A stretch of 53,154 nt of DNA. Origin: Lachnospiraceae bacterium (GTDB lineage Bacteria; Bacillota; Clostridia; Lachnospirales; Lachnospiraceae). The notes under the pieces are model-generated. The model had not been told where the DNA came from, did not search any database, and saw only the letters and a program-made list of their open reading frames with translations. The stretch is from contig JAAWNY010000017.1 of NCBI GenBank assembly GCA_022799175.1, forward strand, positions 1-53,154, in the 5' to 3' direction. Below, piece after piece: positions 16,274-24,712 of this stretch. Position numbers and translations under genes: made by a program. Within the stretch, counting starts at the first letter, position 1. Every line of letters starts with the position of its first letter.

Positions 16274-18949
16274 TTATTTTTTATCTTCAGTATCCACATC
16301 CCAGCGGTTATTAAGCTTTGTTTGGAATCGATACAACACATTCAGTGCATCAATCGGAGTCATTCGTCCTAATTCCAATTCTTTTAATTCTTTAATGATA
16401 TCATCCTCTTTTACAGTATCAAACAACGTCAGCTGACTTAGCTCAACATCGTCTGGTTTGGGTACTACTTTACGACTTGAAATATTAGCACTGATCTCAG
16501 CAATTTCTCGTGTTTTGGAAGTCAAATCGGAAGCTATCAGTTCTTCCACCAGTTCTTTTGCACGCTGAATGACAGAATCAGGTACTCCAGCCAGCTTAGC
16601 TACCTGAATTCCATAGCTTTTATCAGCCCCGCCTCGCACAATCCGACGAAGGAAAACAATATCATCTCCCTTTTCTTTTACTGCAATACAGTAATTATTG
16701 ACTCCGGCAATAATCCCCTCCAATTCTGTCAGTTCATGATAATGCGTGGCAAATAATGTTTTAGCACCCAAAATTCGAGTATTGCTGATATGCTCCACCA
16801 CTGCCCAAGCAATACTCAAACCATCAAACGTGCTAGTTCCACGCCCGATTTCATCCAGAATTAACAAACTGTTGCGAGTGGCACTGCGCAGAATGTTAGC
16901 TACCTCTGTCATTTCCACCATAAAAGTGCTTTGGCCAGAGGCAAGATCATCCGAAGCCCCTACCCGGGTAAAAATCCGATCGCATACTCCAATATTCGCT
17001 TGATCTGCAGGCACAAAACTTCCAATCTGTGCCATCAGAACAATCAATGCTGTTTGTCGCATATAAGTAGATTTCCCTGCCATATTGGGCCCCGTAATGA
17101 TAGAAACCCGATTTTTCCCATTATCCAGATAAGTATCATTGGAGACAAAAAGATCATTGTTCATCATTTTTTCAACCACGGGATGACGTCCACCTTTGAT
17201 TTGAATGACTCCTTTTTCATTGATCGTCGGTTTGACATAATTGTTTCTCGTAGCCACAGTAGACAGAGATACATAAACATCTATGGCAGCCAAGGCACGC
17301 GCCGTCTTTTGAATGCGGATTACTTCCGCCCCAATCTGATCCCGCACCTGACAGAATAAATCATATTCCAGAGAAAATAGCTTATCTTCAGCTCCCAGAA
17401 TAATCTCTTCCAAATGCTTCAATTCATCGGTCGTATAGCGTTCCGCATTTGCTAAGGTCTGTTTGCGAACAAAATATTCTGGCACCAGATCTTTAAAAGA
17501 ATTAGTAACCTCAAAATAATATCCAAAAACTTTATTATATTTAATCTTTAAATTTTTAATTCCCGTCTTATCACGTTCTTTTGATTCCAATTCAGACAAC
17601 CAGGTTTTTCCTTCTGTTTTTGCGTGGCGCAACTGATCCGCTTCCGGATAAAAACCGTCCCGAATCATTCCTCCTTCCCGGATAGCAATCGGCGGCTCAT
17701 CCACAATTGCACGACGAATTAAATCGCACAGCTCATCCAAGGGATCTAATTCCTCCTGCAATTCTTTTAGATTATAACAAGTAAATTCATGAAGTAGATT
17801 TTTGATATGGGGAATCATAGCAATCGAATTGCAAAAAGCCAACAAATCTCTGGGATTGGCCGTCTTGTAGCTGATACGTCCAATCAGGCGTTCCAAATCA
17901 TAAACAGGATTTAAGTACTCTCCCAATTCTTCTCGTCCAATGTAATTTAGATTAAGTTCTTCAATCGCCTGTTGGCGTCTTAGAATCGCTTCCCGATCAA
18001 TAAGAGGCTGTTCCATCCAGGTACGCAAAAGACGAGCCCCCATGGCAGTACGAGTTTTGTCCAATACCCACAAAAGACTGCCTCTCTTCTGCTTTTCCCG
18101 CATAGTCTCTAAAAGTTCCAGATTCCGTCTGGTAGAGGAATCCAATATCATATAATTGGCCGTTACATAGGGAATCAACGTTGTCATATGAGAAAGAGTA
18201 TTCTTTTGCGTCTCATAGAGATACTGCATCACAGCACCAGCAGCAATCACCCCACTGTCATAATCTGCCAAACCTAATCCATCCAGATTCCCAACTTTAA
18301 AATGTTCTCGTAGTATTCTTTTACAATTTTCTTCCTGAAAAAAACGAGATTCTAAAGAACTCATGGTAAAATGGTAGCGGTTTTCGATTTCTTCCAGACT
18401 GATTCCTGACATAGAAAAGGCGTCGTTGCAGATAATCTCAGACGGAGAGAATTTGTGGATTTCATCAAAGAGAGAACGTTCTGTATCCACCTCAGTCATC
18501 AAAAAATCTCCCGTCGTGATATCTGCCACCGACACCCCCATTTTATCTCCCAGATAGACAATCCCCATCAGGTAATTGTTCTTTGTTTCATCCAGAGCCT
18601 GTACGCTAGTGATGGTACCTGGCGTCACCACCCGGATCACTTCCCGCTTCACTAATCCTTTCGCCTGTTTGGGATCCTCCATCTGTTCTGCAATTGCCAC
18701 TTTATAACCTTTTTGTACCAAACGGCTCAAATAGGAATCCACAGCATGATAGGGAACGCCACACATGGGTGCGCGTTCCTTCATCCCACATTCTTTTCCT
18801 GTCAGAGTTAACTCCAGTTCCTTGGATACTGTTTTGGCATCTTCAAAAAACATCTCATAGAAATCTCCCAAACGATAAAAAAGGATACAATCTTTATATT
18901 GTTGTTTGGTTTCCATATATTGTGCCATCATTGGCGATAATCCGCTCAT
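16274..18949 (-). CDS. mutS: DNA mismatch repair protein MutS
   Basis: 891 residues. The mismatch-wedging motif FYEMFFEDA appears near residue 30, the Walker A loop GPNMAGKSTYM at about 620-630, followed by STFMVEM, DEIGRGTSTFDG and FATHYHEL of the MutS ATPase. The C-terminal end (DPIDALNVLYRFQ) matches the MutS dimerisation tail. The start ATG lies behind GAGGTG. Role: recognises mispaired bases and small loops and recruits MutL. It follows miaB by eight bases, and the two share the promoter upstream of miaB. Confidence 0.98.
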   Translation of the reverse strand: MSGLSPMMAQYMETKQQYKDCILFYRLGDFYEMFFEDAKTVSKELELTLTGKECGMKERAPMCGVPYHAVDSYLSRLVQKGYKVAIAEQMEDPKQAKGLVKREVIRVVTPGTITSVQALDETKNNYLMGIVYLGDKMGVSVADITTGDFLMTEVDTERSLFDEIHKFSPSEIICNDAFSMSGISLEEIENRYHFTMSSLESRFFQEENCKRILREHFKVGNLDGLGLADYDSGVIAAGAVMQYLYETQKNTLSHMTTLIPYVTANYMILDSSTRRNLELLETMREKQKRGSLLWVLDKTRTAMGARLLRTWMEQPLIDREAILRRQQAIEELNLNYIGREELGEYLNPVYDLERLIGRISYKTANPRDLLAFCNSIAMIPHIKNLLHEFTCYNLKELQEELDPLDELCDLIRRAIVDEPPIAIREGGMIRDGFYPEADQLRHAKTEGKTWLSELESKERDKTGIKNLKIKYNKVFGYYFEVTNSFKDLVPEYFVRKQTLANAERYTTDELKHLEEIILGAEDKLFSLEYDLFCQVRDQIGAEVIRIQKTARALAAIDVYVSLSTVATRNNYVKPTINEKGVIQIKGGRHPVVEKMMNNDLFVSNDTYLDNGKNRVSIITGPNMAGKSTYMRQTALIVLMAQIGSFVPADQANIGVCDRIFTRVGASDDLASGQSTFMVEMTEVANILRSATRNSLLILDEIGRGTSTFDGLSIAWAVVEHISNTRILGAKTLFATHYHELTELEGIIAGVNNYCIAVKEKGDDIVFLRRIVRGGADKSYGIQVAKLAGVPDSVIQRAKELVEELIASDLTSKTREIAEISANISSRKVVPKPDDVELSQLTLFDTVKEDDIIKELKELELGRMTPIDALNVLYRFQTKLNNRWDVDTEDKK

Positions 18950-18957
18950 TTTTCACC

Positions 18958-20466
18958 TCAGCTTCTTTTAGCCATTTTTCCAATATAGTAAAATCCTTTG
19001 GCTTCTGTCAGTTCTACGGGAACCAAATTTCCAATCAAAGAGGCATCGCCAGGAAAATGTACCAACAAATTATTGCTAAGTCTTCCGCTGACATAACCTT
19101 CCTGATGATCATTCTCACATTCCACTAATACCTCTTGTACGGCTCCAACATCTCTTCCACATACCTGAGAGGAAATCTGCTGAACCTCTCTTAGCAATCG
19201 TTCAAACCGCTCTTTCACCAAAGCTTCTGGAACTTGATTATCCATGATAGAAGCAGGAGTGCCTGTCCGTTTTGAATAAATAAAAGTAAAAGCACTGTCA
19301 TAGCGAACTTTACGCACCACATCCATAGTTTCCTCAAAATCCTCTTCTGTCTCTCCAGGAAATCCCACAATAATGTCCGTAGTCAGGGAAATATCCGGAA
19401 CTGCCTGCCGGATTTGCATGACCAATTCCAGATATTGTTCTTTGGTATATTTTCGGTTCATGATCTTTAAGATACGGCTGCTTCCTGACTGCAAAGGAAG
19501 ATGAAGATGATGGCAGATTTTAGGCAGACTTTTCATTGCCAAAATCAAGTCTTTTGAAAGATCTTTGGGATGTGAGGTCATAAAACGAATTCTCTCAATA
19601 CCTTCCACCTCATTCACTTGCCTGAGAAGTTCTGAAAATGTCATCGGCTCTGCCAAATTTTTCCCATAAGAATTCACATTTTGCCCTAAGAGCATAACTT
19701 CTTTCACTCCGTCATTCGCCAATCTGCGGATCTCAGACAAAATTTCTTCTGGCCTTCGGCTTCGTTCACGTCCACGCACATAAGGAACAATACAATAACT
19801 GCAGAAATTATTACAGCCATACATAATATTCACTCCAGATTTGAATGGATATTTTCGCTCTGCCGGTAGATCCTCCACCACTTGATCCGTAGATTCCCAG
19901 ACATCGATTACTGTGCCTTTTTCTGCCTGACAACGAAATAACAACTCTGCCAATTTAAAAATATTATAAGTCCCAAAAATCAAGTCCACAAACCGATAAC
20001 TTTTTTGAATTCGCTTTACAGCCGTTGGTTCTTGCATCATACAGCCACATAAAGCAATGGTCATCTGTGGATTCTTTTTCTTTATCGTCTGCAGATATCC
20101 CAGATGGCCATAAACTTTCTGATTGGCATTGTCTCTTACTGTACAAGTGTTGTAAATCACAAAATCAGCTGTCTCATCTTCACTCACAGCCAGCCCTGCC
20201 TGTTGGAGAATTCCACTCAACTTTTCCGAATCGCGGGCATTCATCTGACAGCCAAAAGTACGAACCATAAAGGTACCGATCTGTTTTCTGGCAAGAAGTT
20301 CGTTTAATTTTTCTTTTCCATATCGCTTCTCAGCATTTCCAGAAGCAACAGCATCCTGAAACTTATCTTTCAAAATCGCATGAATCTTTTCAATAAAGTA
20401 ATATTGTCTTTCTGGCTCACTTGTAGGTGCTTGTCTATAGATGGTATCAAAATCCCAATATTTCAA
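18958..20466 (-). CDS. miaB: tRNA-2-methylthio-N6-dimethylallyladenosine synthase MiaB
   Basis: 502 residues from a TTG start (20464-20466) behind AGGTGA; the nearby ATG in another frame stops at once. The N-terminal UPF0004 domain has the three cluster cysteines C73 (FGCQMNARDS), C108 (NTCTV) and C142 (GCMMQ). The radical SAM motif CNNFCSYC is C218/C222/C225, and a TRAM domain lies near the C-terminus. It inserts sulfur and methylates C2 of i6A37 in tRNA, using the product of MiaA. It is the first gene of the miaB-mutS-mutL-miaA-ynbB group. Confidence 0.96.
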   Translation of the reverse strand: MKYWDFDTIYRQAPTSEPERQYYFIEKIHAILKDKFQDAVASGNAEKRYGKEKLNELLARKQIGTFMVRTFGCQMNARDSEKLSGILQQAGLAVSEDETADFVIYNTCTVRDNANQKVYGHLGYLQTIKKKNPQMTIALCGCMMQEPTAVKRIQKSYRFVDLIFGTYNIFKLAELLFRCQAEKGTVIDVWESTDQVVEDLPAERKYPFKSGVNIMYGCNNFCSYCIVPYVRGRERSRRPEEILSEIRRLANDGVKEVMLLGQNVNSYGKNLAEPMTFSELLRQVNEVEGIERIRFMTSHPKDLSKDLILAMKSLPKICHHLHLPLQSGSSRILKIMNRKYTKEQYLELVMQIRQAVPDISLTTDIIVGFPGETEEDFEETMDVVRKVRYDSAFTFIYSKRTGTPASIMDNQVPEALVKERFERLLREVQQISSQVCGRDVGAVQEVLVECENDHQEGYVSGRLSNNLLVHFPGDASLIGNLVPVELTEAKGFYYIGKMAKRS

Positions 20467-20520
20467 TTCATTTCACCTGTTCCTTGACTATATTTGGTAT
20501 TTAGTAAAATAATCCCACAT

Positions 20521-20549
20521 ATTATATCACAAGTTGTCCAAAACGACAA
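20521..20549 (-). promoter_or_regulatory. SigA-type promoter for miaB-mutS-mutL
   Basis: On the minus strand TTGTCG (20544-20549) is followed after 17 bases by a perfect TATAAT (20521-20526). The leader to the miaB start is about 48 bases. Confidence 0.7.
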
Positions 20550-20578
20550 TGTACGAAAACAGCTTTTCTTTTTTTGTT

Positions 20579-21478
20579 TCAAACGGTTTTCTCGTCTGCG
20601 CTTGGTTTTTGCTTTTTCACTCGCCAGCTGCGATAACAAAAAACAAAATATCCAACTTTTGTAGTGAACAGTAAACTGCAGGGATAACCTTTCATAAAAT
20701 TTGCACGAAAACCATCTCTGGTCAGCAAATTGTCTTTATCCAATTCATATTCCGTTTCCACTCGAAACAATTTACTTATTGTTTGAAAAAGCTGTCCAAA
20801 AACCCGCAATTTTTCTTCTTCCGTCATCTCCTTCTCTGCTTCTTGTTGTTTGGCAGCACGGAAAAACAATGTTTCTTCCACACCCAAAAGCAACTGCAAC
20901 CGAATTCCGCTTTCTGTATCACAGAAATAACAGCAATATAATGCTTTTCCAAAATTTTGCCCTTTATAATCCGCACTAACAAATTTGGACTCTGTTTGGA
21001 ATACCTCTGTCATGGCACGATTCATAACTCTGGATATAACAGGAATCTGCGATGAAAGATCATAACCTTTCCGGTTGATAATTCTTCCTACAATCGCCTG
21101 ATCTTCTATCATGATATGTTCTGCCAGCCAATTATTCATAATTCCCACAAAACGATGAACTGCTGTCGTCGAATAGTTTGACAATTCCAAATCTTTCTTA
21201 AGCGAAACAAGAGTTTTATCTCTAAAATTGTCATGAATCTTTTTGTGCTGTGCATAACCCTGATATCGAACAGAGCGCATATAAGTCTCTTCTTCTGAAA
21301 AATGTGTCATGGAATAAGCTTCCAGATATTTGATTCCTTCTTTATAGGTAGTTTGATTAGTCTCATCATCTTCAGACATATCAATCAATTTTTTCATAAT
21401 CCGAAAAAGCTTGGCATGTGCCTTATCTATCACATCCACACCAATATTAAATTTTTCATCCCATGCAATATTCTCCAT
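20579..21478 (-). CDS. Bacteriohemerythrin with uncharacterised C-terminal domain
   Basis: 299 residues. The first ~135 form a hemerythrin domain with all seven di-iron ligands visible: H21, H59, E63 (HFSEE), H78, H82 (HKKIH), H121 and D126 (HIMIED). Hemerythrins bind O2 reversibly and in anaerobes may store, scavenge or sense oxygen. Bacteriohemerythrins usually end here; this protein continues for ~165 residues (QIPVISRVMNRAMTEVF, then a charged helix EAEKEMTEEEKLRVFGQLF) ending in a basic tail. The extension recalls CheX/CheC-like folds, but I cannot confirm that. It has its own promoter and no operon partners. Confidence 0.88.
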   Translation of the reverse strand: MENIAWDEKFNIGVDVIDKAHAKLFRIMKKLIDMSEDDETNQTTYKEGIKYLEAYSMTHFSEEETYMRSVRYQGYAQHKKIHDNFRDKTLVSLKKDLELSNYSTTAVHRFVGIMNNWLAEHIMIEDQAIVGRIINRKGYDLSSQIPVISRVMNRAMTEVFQTESKFVSADYKGQNFGKALYCCYFCDTESGIRLQLLLGVEETLFFRAAKQQEAEKEMTEEEKLRVFGQLFQTISKLFRVETEYELDKDNLLTRDGFRANFMKGYPCSLLFTTKVGYFVFCYRSWRVKKQKPSADEKTV

Positions 21479-21521
21479 AAAAAACGCCGCCTCCTGATTT
21501 CCGCTATTTATGATACTATTT

Positions 21522-21550
21522 ATTATATGGTTTATTTATCCATTTGTCCA
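21522..21550 (-). promoter_or_regulatory. SigA-type promoter for the hemerythrin gene
   Basis: On the minus strand TGGACA (21545-21550), 17 bases, then TATAAT (21522-21527). The predicted leader is about 35 bases and includes AGGAGG 12 bases before the ATG. Confidence 0.7.
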
Positions 21551-21598
21551 CTTGCAGTTTCATAATAAAGAGAAAAATTATATATTTCATCAGAAATA

Positions 21599-21646
21599 TT
21601 CTTAAGAAATTCTTAATTTGATACTTTTCTACATTTATGATATAAT
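21599..21646 (+). promoter_or_regulatory. Orphan plus-strand promoter with direct-repeat box, antisense to proA
   Basis: TTGATA (21618-21623), exactly 17 bases, then TATAAT (21641-21646). Directly upstream are two copies of TTCTTAA (21599-21605 and 21610-21616) spaced 11 bases start to start, the geometry of an OmpR/PhoP-family response-regulator box. Transcription would start near 21653 and run into the 3' end of proA on the opposite strand. No plus-strand gene follows, so this is an orphan element or drives an antisense RNA. Confidence 0.55.
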
Positions 21647-21685
21647 GGCACCAGGAGGGGGTTTAAGGGGGGATTTTCTTTTCTT

Positions 21686-22930
21686 TTATTCACGGATTTG
21701 CCCATTACCATAGATGATATATTTGGTTGTGGTCAGAGCTTCTAACCCCATGGGCCCTCTTGCATGCAGCTTTTGAGTACTAATGCCAATTTCAGCTCCA
21801 AATCCAAATTCATTTCCATCCGTAAATCTTGTAGATGCATTTACATAGACAGCCGCCGCATCTATCTCATTTAAAAATCTCTGTGCATGTTCATAATCCC
21901 GGGTAATGATTGCTTCCGAATGTCCCGTATTATAATAATTAATATGTGCAATCGCCTCTTCTAAGGAATCCACTAGTTTTAAAGAAAGAATATAATCCAA
22001 GTATTCTTTTCCCCAATCATCCTCTGAAGCCAGTATAAATTCCGGAATTTGCAAACAAGCTTGTGCATCTGCCCGTACTTCAACATTTTTTTCTGCTAAT
22101 TTTTTCTGCAACATAGGCAAAAACCGTTCTGCTTCGGTTCGATGAATTACCAGTGATTCACAGGCATTGCAAACTCCAATCCGTTGAGTTTTCGCATTTA
22201 TGATGATCTTCAATGCCATATCCAAATCTGCACCTTCATCCACATAAATATGACAATTACCAGTGCCCGTCTCAATCACCGGAATTGTACTGTTTTCAAC
22301 AACCGCCTGAATCAATCCAGCTCCTCCCCGAGGAATCAGAACATCCACATATTGATTCAGCCGCATCAATTTTTTTGTTATATCTCGGCTGGTATCTGTG
22401 AGTAGCTGTAAAGAGTCTGCCCGAATCCCAGCCTCAACAAGACCTTTTCGTATGCAATGAACAATTGCTTTATTGGATTCTATTGCATCACTTCCACCTT
22501 TTAGGATCACGGCATTACCAGTTTTAAAGCAAAGTCCAAAAGCATCTGCCGTTACATTGGGCCTTGCTTCATAAATTATACCAACAACTCCTAAGGGAAC
22601 CCGTTTACGGCCAATAAGCAATCCATTGGGACGCTCTTTCATGGATAAGACTTCCCCCACAGGATCTTCTAAAGATGCCACTTGTAACAGGCCATCTGCC
22701 ATAATCTGAATTCGTTCTTCTGTCAATGCCAGACGATCGATCAATGCCTGACTCATTCCTGACATTTTTGCGTGAATCATATCCCGTTGATTTGCAGAAA
22801 GAATTTCTTTTTTTCCTTCTAGAAGTGCCTGCGCAGCATATTTCAGCCCCTTATTTTTATAGGAAACCTGCAATTGGCTCAGATAAGATGCCGCTTCTTT
22901 TGCCTTTTTCCCTATTTCTGTTAAATTCAT
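21686..22930 (-). CDS. proA: Glutamate-5-semialdehyde dehydrogenase (gamma-glutamyl phosphate reductase)
   Basis: 414 residues, usual size. Motifs: [43 protein letters not shown] and the catalytic cysteine in RIGVCNA (C254); the C-terminus has [13 protein letters not shown]. It reduces gamma-glutamyl phosphate to glutamate-5-semialdehyde, the second step of proline synthesis, directly after ProB. The start has GGGAGGAAA upstream. It is the last gene of proB-DUF896-cyclo-ligase-proA. No proC is in the window. Confidence 0.97.
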   Translation of the reverse strand: MNLTEIGKKAKEAASYLSQLQVSYKNKGLKYAAQALLEGKKEILSANQRDMIHAKMSGMSQALIDRLALTEERIQIMADGLLQVASLEDPVGEVLSMKERPNGLLIGRKRVPLGVVGIIYEARPNVTADAFGLCFKTGNAVILKGGSDAIESNKAIVHCIRKGLVEAGIRADSLQLLTDTSRDITKKLMRLNQYVDVLIPRGGAGLIQAVVENSTIPVIETGTGNCHIYVDEGADLDMALKIIINAKTQRIGVCNACESLVIHRTEAERFLPMLQKKLAEKNVEVRADAQACLQIPEFILASEDDWGKEYLDYILSLKLVDSLEEAIAHINYYNTGHSEAIITRDYEHAQRFLNEIDAAAVYVNASTRFTDGNEFGFGAEIGISTQKLHARGPMGLEALTTTKYIIYGNGQIRE

Positions 22931-22959
22931 ATTCTGTTTTTCCTCCCTCGTTTTGTCAT

Positions 22960-23556
22960 TTATAAAGCATCCATTTTCCTATCACAATCAATTCTATTTT
23001 CAGGCAATACAATCATGTGCATTTTCCGATCCCAAGGATCACAATGAATATCCCGACGAATTTGAAACGGATAAGCCAACGCGATTCTTATATGTTCTGG
23101 TTCTTGTTCAAAAAACCGATCATAATAGCCTCCTCCATATCCAAGTCTGGCACCTTCCAGAGAAAACGCTAATCCCGGTGTAATTACGGGGGCATTCGGG
23201 TTTTCTGCCAATGGACAGCTTGATAATGGTTCCAAAATCCCCATAATCCCTGATTTCAAATCTCTTTGATTATCCACAAAATAAAATCGAAGCTTTTTGT
23301 CCTCAACTTTGGGTAATGCCACGGGAATTTTATTTTTCCACAACCAATCCAGCACCCCCCATGTATCTATCTCTTGGTTCATAGAAGCATAGAGATAGAT
23401 ACTTTTTGCCTGTATAAATGCCGAAACAAGCAAAAGTTGTTTTTGAATCTGCTGATCCATTTGTTTTTTCTTTTTTTGTGGTAACATTCGGCGAAATTCC
23501 CGGATTTCATTTCGGATAATTTCTTTAGAAAGTATAGGAATTCTAGGACTGTTCAT
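22960..23556 (-). CDS. 5-formyltetrahydrofolate cyclo-ligase family protein
   Basis: 198 residues from the ATG at 23554-23556, which has GGTGG upstream within the end of the DUF896 gene (14-base overlap); the longer frame adds unlikely residues. Recognised by [13 protein letters not shown] at the N-terminus, [13 protein letters not shown], and the C-terminal nucleotide/folate motif [22 protein letters not shown]. The enzyme uses ATP to turn 5-formyl-THF into 5,10-methenyl-THF, rescuing inhibited folate. Overlap with the upstream gene suggests translational coupling. Its presence inside a proline operon is unexplained by pathway. Confidence 0.92.
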   Translation of the reverse strand: MNSPRIPILSKEIIRNEIREFRRMLPQKKKKQMDQQIQKQLLLVSAFIQAKSIYLYASMNQEIDTWGVLDWLWKNKIPVALPKVEDKKLRFYFVDNQRDLKSGIMGILEPLSSCPLAENPNAPVITPGLAFSLEGARLGYGGGYYDRFFEQEPEHIRIALAYPFQIRRDIHCDPWDRKMHMIVLPENRIDCDRKMDAL

Positions 23557-23770
23557 CTGAAATACCACCATATTTTTTCCCAAGGTCTGTAATGCTTCCA
23601 TCTTTCTCTTGAATGGAAATGGTATTAAGACTAGCTCGCATATTTTTGCGAATTGCCTGAATATATTCGGTTCTCAAACCAGCTTGTTCTGTCTTTTCCT
23701 CTTCTGTCAATCCCTCTGTCTGCGATTTATGATATAAAGCATTAATCCGATTAATAATAGTCTGATCCAT
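23543..23770 (-). CDS. DUF896 (YnzC/YneF-type) small protein
   Basis: 75 residues. The sequence IINRINALYHKSQTEGLTEEEKTEQAGLRTEYIQAIRKNMRASL is the classic two-helix DUF896 pattern, like Bacillus YnzC; the C-terminal ~30 residues (TISIQEKDGSITDLGKKYGG) are less conserved. The family is cytosolic and uncharacterised; YnzC is linked to the SOS operon in Bacillus, but here the gene lies between proB and the cyclo-ligase gene with no LexA context. It follows proB by 26 bases with a GGAGG ribosome site. Confidence 0.88.
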   Translation of the reverse strand: MDQTIINRINALYHKSQTEGLTEEEKTEQAGLRTEYIQAIRKNMRASLNTISIQEKDGSITDLGKKYGGISDEQS

Positions 23771-23796
23771 TTTTCTTTTCCTCCTTGTGCTTATGG

Positions 23797-24648
23797 CTAA
23801 TATTGATAATTAATATAATCCATCAAATCAAAATCTTGATTTGTATGGGCTATAAAAAGTGTCCCTTTTTCTTCTCCTTGCATAATCTCATGAATGATCT
23901 CTACATTTTTCCCATTAGCAATTATCATATCAGAGCCACTGTCTGTGGCGATTCTTGCGGCGGCTAACTTTGCCGACATTCCTCCGGTTCCCACATCACT
24001 ACCAGCAGTATCTTTGCCCATTTCTAAAAACTCAGGTGAAATTTCTTCTACCAAGTGGATAAACTTTGCCTGAGGATTTTTATGTGGATCGTCAGAGTAA
24101 AGTCCATCAATATCCGATAAAAGAATCAATAAATCTGCTCCTATTAAAGCAGCAACAATGGCAGACAATCGATCATTATCCCCAAATTGAATTTCATGGG
24201 TAGAAACCGTGTCATTTTCATTGACAATGGGAACCGCTCCCAAATGCATCAATTCATCAAAGGTATTTTGGGCATTATAGCGAGAGGCTTCATTCGTCAT
24301 AGTGTCTTTCGTCAACAGAATCTGGGCCGCAACGCGATTATATTCGGAAAACAACTTTTGATATACCATCATCAGCCTAGCTTGGCCCACAGCCGCATAT
24401 GCTTGCTTTTCAGAAATACTTTCTGGCCGTTTTTGCCCGCCAAGGGCCTGCCTGCCGGCTGCTATAGCTCCAGAAGAAACAAGAACCACATCTCGCCCTT
24501 CTCCCTTCAAATCACAGAGGATACGAACTAATTTTTCTATTTTTAACAGATCTAATTCGCCAGTTTTGGCATGTGTTAAGGAAGATGAGCCAATTTTCAC
24601 AACTACCCGCTGTTTATTTCTGAGATTTTTTCTATTATCTTTACACAT
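23797..24648 (-). CDS. proB: Glutamate 5-kinase, short form without PUA domain
   Basis: 283 residues from the ATG at 24646-24648, with AGGAG eight bases upstream (an ATG two codons earlier touches the ribosome site). The amino acid kinase fold is seen in VVVKIGSSSLT, VSSGAIAAGRQAL, PIVNENDTVS, FGDNDRLSAIVA and GTGGMSAKLAAA. It phosphorylates glutamate to start proline synthesis. The usual C-terminal PUA domain (~100 residues) is absent, a form common in Clostridia. It is probably the feedback-controlled first gene of this operon; I found no convincing promoter or T-box in the short upstream gap. Confidence 0.95.
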   Translation of the reverse strand: MCKDNRKNLRNKQRVVVKIGSSSLTHAKTGELDLLKIEKLVRILCDLKGEGRDVVLVSSGAIAAGRQALGGQKRPESISEKQAYAAVGQARLMMVYQKLFSEYNRVAAQILLTKDTMTNEASRYNAQNTFDELMHLGAVPIVNENDTVSTHEIQFGDNDRLSAIVAALIGADLLILLSDIDGLYSDDPHKNPQAKFIHLVEEISPEFLEMGKDTAGSDVGTGGMSAKLAAARIATDSGSDMIIANGKNVEIIHEIMQGEEKGTLFIAHTNQDFDLMDYINYQY

Positions 24649-24712
24649 GAGCATTCTCCTGTATCTATGTATGGATTCTCTTACATTCTATTGCACAACA
24701 GGTCTGTAACGA

